A stretch of DNA of 64,000 nucleotides, taken from Sulfurimonas sp. GTDB lineage: Bacteria > Campylobacterota > Campylobacteria > Campylobacterales > Sulfurimonadaceae. The translations under genes and the position numbers were made by a program. Positions within the stretch are counted from its first letter, which is position 1; every line of letters starts with the position of its first letter. The notes beneath the pieces are model-generated. The model did no database searches, was not told the DNA's origin, and saw only the letters and a list, made by a program, of their open reading frames with translations. The DNA is taken from positions 1 through 64,000 of the forward strand of contig JAMORO010000038.1 in assembly GCA_027063505.1 (NCBI GenBank). Direction: 5' to 3'. Positions 63,527 to 64,000 of the stretch are shown here, one piece after another.

Positions 63527-64000
63527 ATGAGAAATAGAAAAACAAGAATTATTATAGGGATATTAGTAGGTTTAATATTCTTTTCATCATCTATTGCATT
63601 ATTAATGTATACAAAACAGAATGATCTCCGTCAATATGTTGAAGATCATGTGGAAGTATATGTTTCTGCTAAACATTTTAATAGAGGTGACATTATCACA
63701 GCAGGAGATATAGAAAAAGCATATCTTCCTAAAAGTTATCTCTCATTTAGACCTTTAACAAAGAGTGAAATTATTGGAAGATATGCCGTAGTAAGTATCT
63801 TTCCAAAAGAGCCACTCCGTAGTGAAAAGATATCAATGACCCAACCATCAATGGAAAAAGTTGCAATCAAAAAAGTTGCAATTAAAAAAGTTGAAAAGAA
63901 AAAAGAAAAAACAGTTAAAAAAGACACTATAACTGTTTCTCTTTCAGTATTTAACAATATTGATCCAACACTAAAACGTGGTGATCATATTGATATATTA
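63527..64000 (+). CDS. rcpC: Flp pilus assembly protein RcpC/CpaB, 5' part only
   Basis: The gene starts at 63527 after AGGGAG and runs off the right edge; 158 residues are visible. One membrane anchor (IIIGILVGLIFFSSSIALLM) is followed by a SAF domain (VYVSAKHFNRGDIITAGDIE...GRYAVVSIFPKEPLRSEKIS), as in CpaB. A lysine-rich stretch coded by 15-base repeats follows. The final visible part, LSVFNNIDPTLKRGDHIDI, is the start of the RcpC core. The secretin (rcpA), pilin and TadD/E/F genes expected in a complete locus are not in the window and may follow. Confidence 0.85.
   Translation, partial: MRNRKTRIIIGILVGLIFFSSSIALLMYTKQNDLRQYVEDHVEVYVSAKHFNRGDIITAGDIEKAYLPKSYLSFRPLTKSEIIGRYAVVSIFPKEPLRSEKISMTQPSMEKVAIKKVAIKKVEKKKEKTVKKDTITVSLSVFNNIDPTLKRGDHIDIL
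63860..63904 (+). repeat. Three 15-base tandem repeats inside rcpC
   Basis: GTTGCAATCAAAAAA, GTTGCAATTAAAAAA and GTTGAAAAGAAAAAA in frame, encoding VAIKK-VAIKK-VEKKK. The repeats lengthen a lysine-rich linker after the SAF domain without changing the frame. Confidence 0.8.

Noticed and set aside
1..64000. tRNA, rRNA, CRISPR, IS or prophage elements
   Set aside because: I looked for cloverleaf or repeat-spacer patterns, transposase motifs and terminal inverted repeats in the gaps and saw none.

Overview
The window is AT-rich chromosomal DNA from a free-living member of the Campylobacterota (Epsilonproteobacteria), most like the Sulfurimonas/Sulfurovum group. The evidence is the gene content: the carboxyspermidine route (carboxynorspermidine synthase and decarboxylase), the Helicobacter-type glycosylase MagIII, the divergent epsilon RecO, short-form HisG, the CheX-like/FliN/FliO trio, a RibB with a decayed cyclohydrolase half, and many two-component and cyclic-di-GMP proteins. 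The genus cannot be fixed from the sequence alone. I saw no tRNA, rRNA, CRISPR array, insertion sequence or phage gene.

Layout. 1-1.7 kb: start of an RND-type efflux operon (partial membrane-fusion gene and a TolC-type channel, minus strand). 2-4.9 kb: a small outer-membrane barrel, an unknown protein, coaX, hisG and a methyltransferase. 4.9-13.2 kb (minus): pdxA-pdxJ-plsC, a tiny lipoprotein, PPK2, a YyaL-type thioredoxin-domain protein, an EAL phosphodiesterase and a two-domain rhodanese. 13.4-18.1 kb: a flavin-centred region, with ribB-apbE facing a convergent porin / FMN-binding protein / two small His-containing membrane proteins, the latter behind a Fur-box-like site. 18.2-19.4 kb: a response-regulator diguanylate cyclase. 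19.5-25.9 kb: a tightly packed run of DUF695-RraB, MFS-acyltransferase fusion, dgkA, a PlpD-like patatin autotransporter and carboxynorspermidine synthase. 25.9-31 kb: a hybrid kinase, nspC, a methyltransferase, magIII and recO. 31.2-37 kb: gltBD. 37.2-43.2 kb: a small barrel protein, then accD-thiE-like-rlmH-dksA-like-membrane protein-dusB-nuclease-fold-like protein. 43.2-44.9 kb (minus): cheX-like, fliN, fliO. 45-52.7 kb: tauE-like, uvrA, an HD-GYP regulator, a hybrid kinase, ppaC and a small protein. 52.7-56.3 kb: acyl-CoA synthetase and YgiQ. 56.4-64 kb: a Tad pilus locus (cpaA/tadV, two unknown genes, tadZ, tadA, tadB, tadC, rcpC), running off the end of the window.

How the genes may work together. 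RibB feeds riboflavin synthesis. ApbE would attach FMN, taken from FAD, to the exported FMN-binding protein at its SGAT motif. The two four-helix proteins with paired membrane histidines could pass electrons to it, and the porin and Fur-like site point to an iron-linked redox process at the cell envelope. This is the least familiar system here and the best candidate for something new, together with the 612-residue secreted protein of the Tad locus. The Tad and tolC promoters share a direct repeat (ATCACA, 11-bp period), suggesting a common OmpR/PhoB-type regulator. Many gene junctions are TAATG or ATGA overlaps, which suggests translational coupling throughout.
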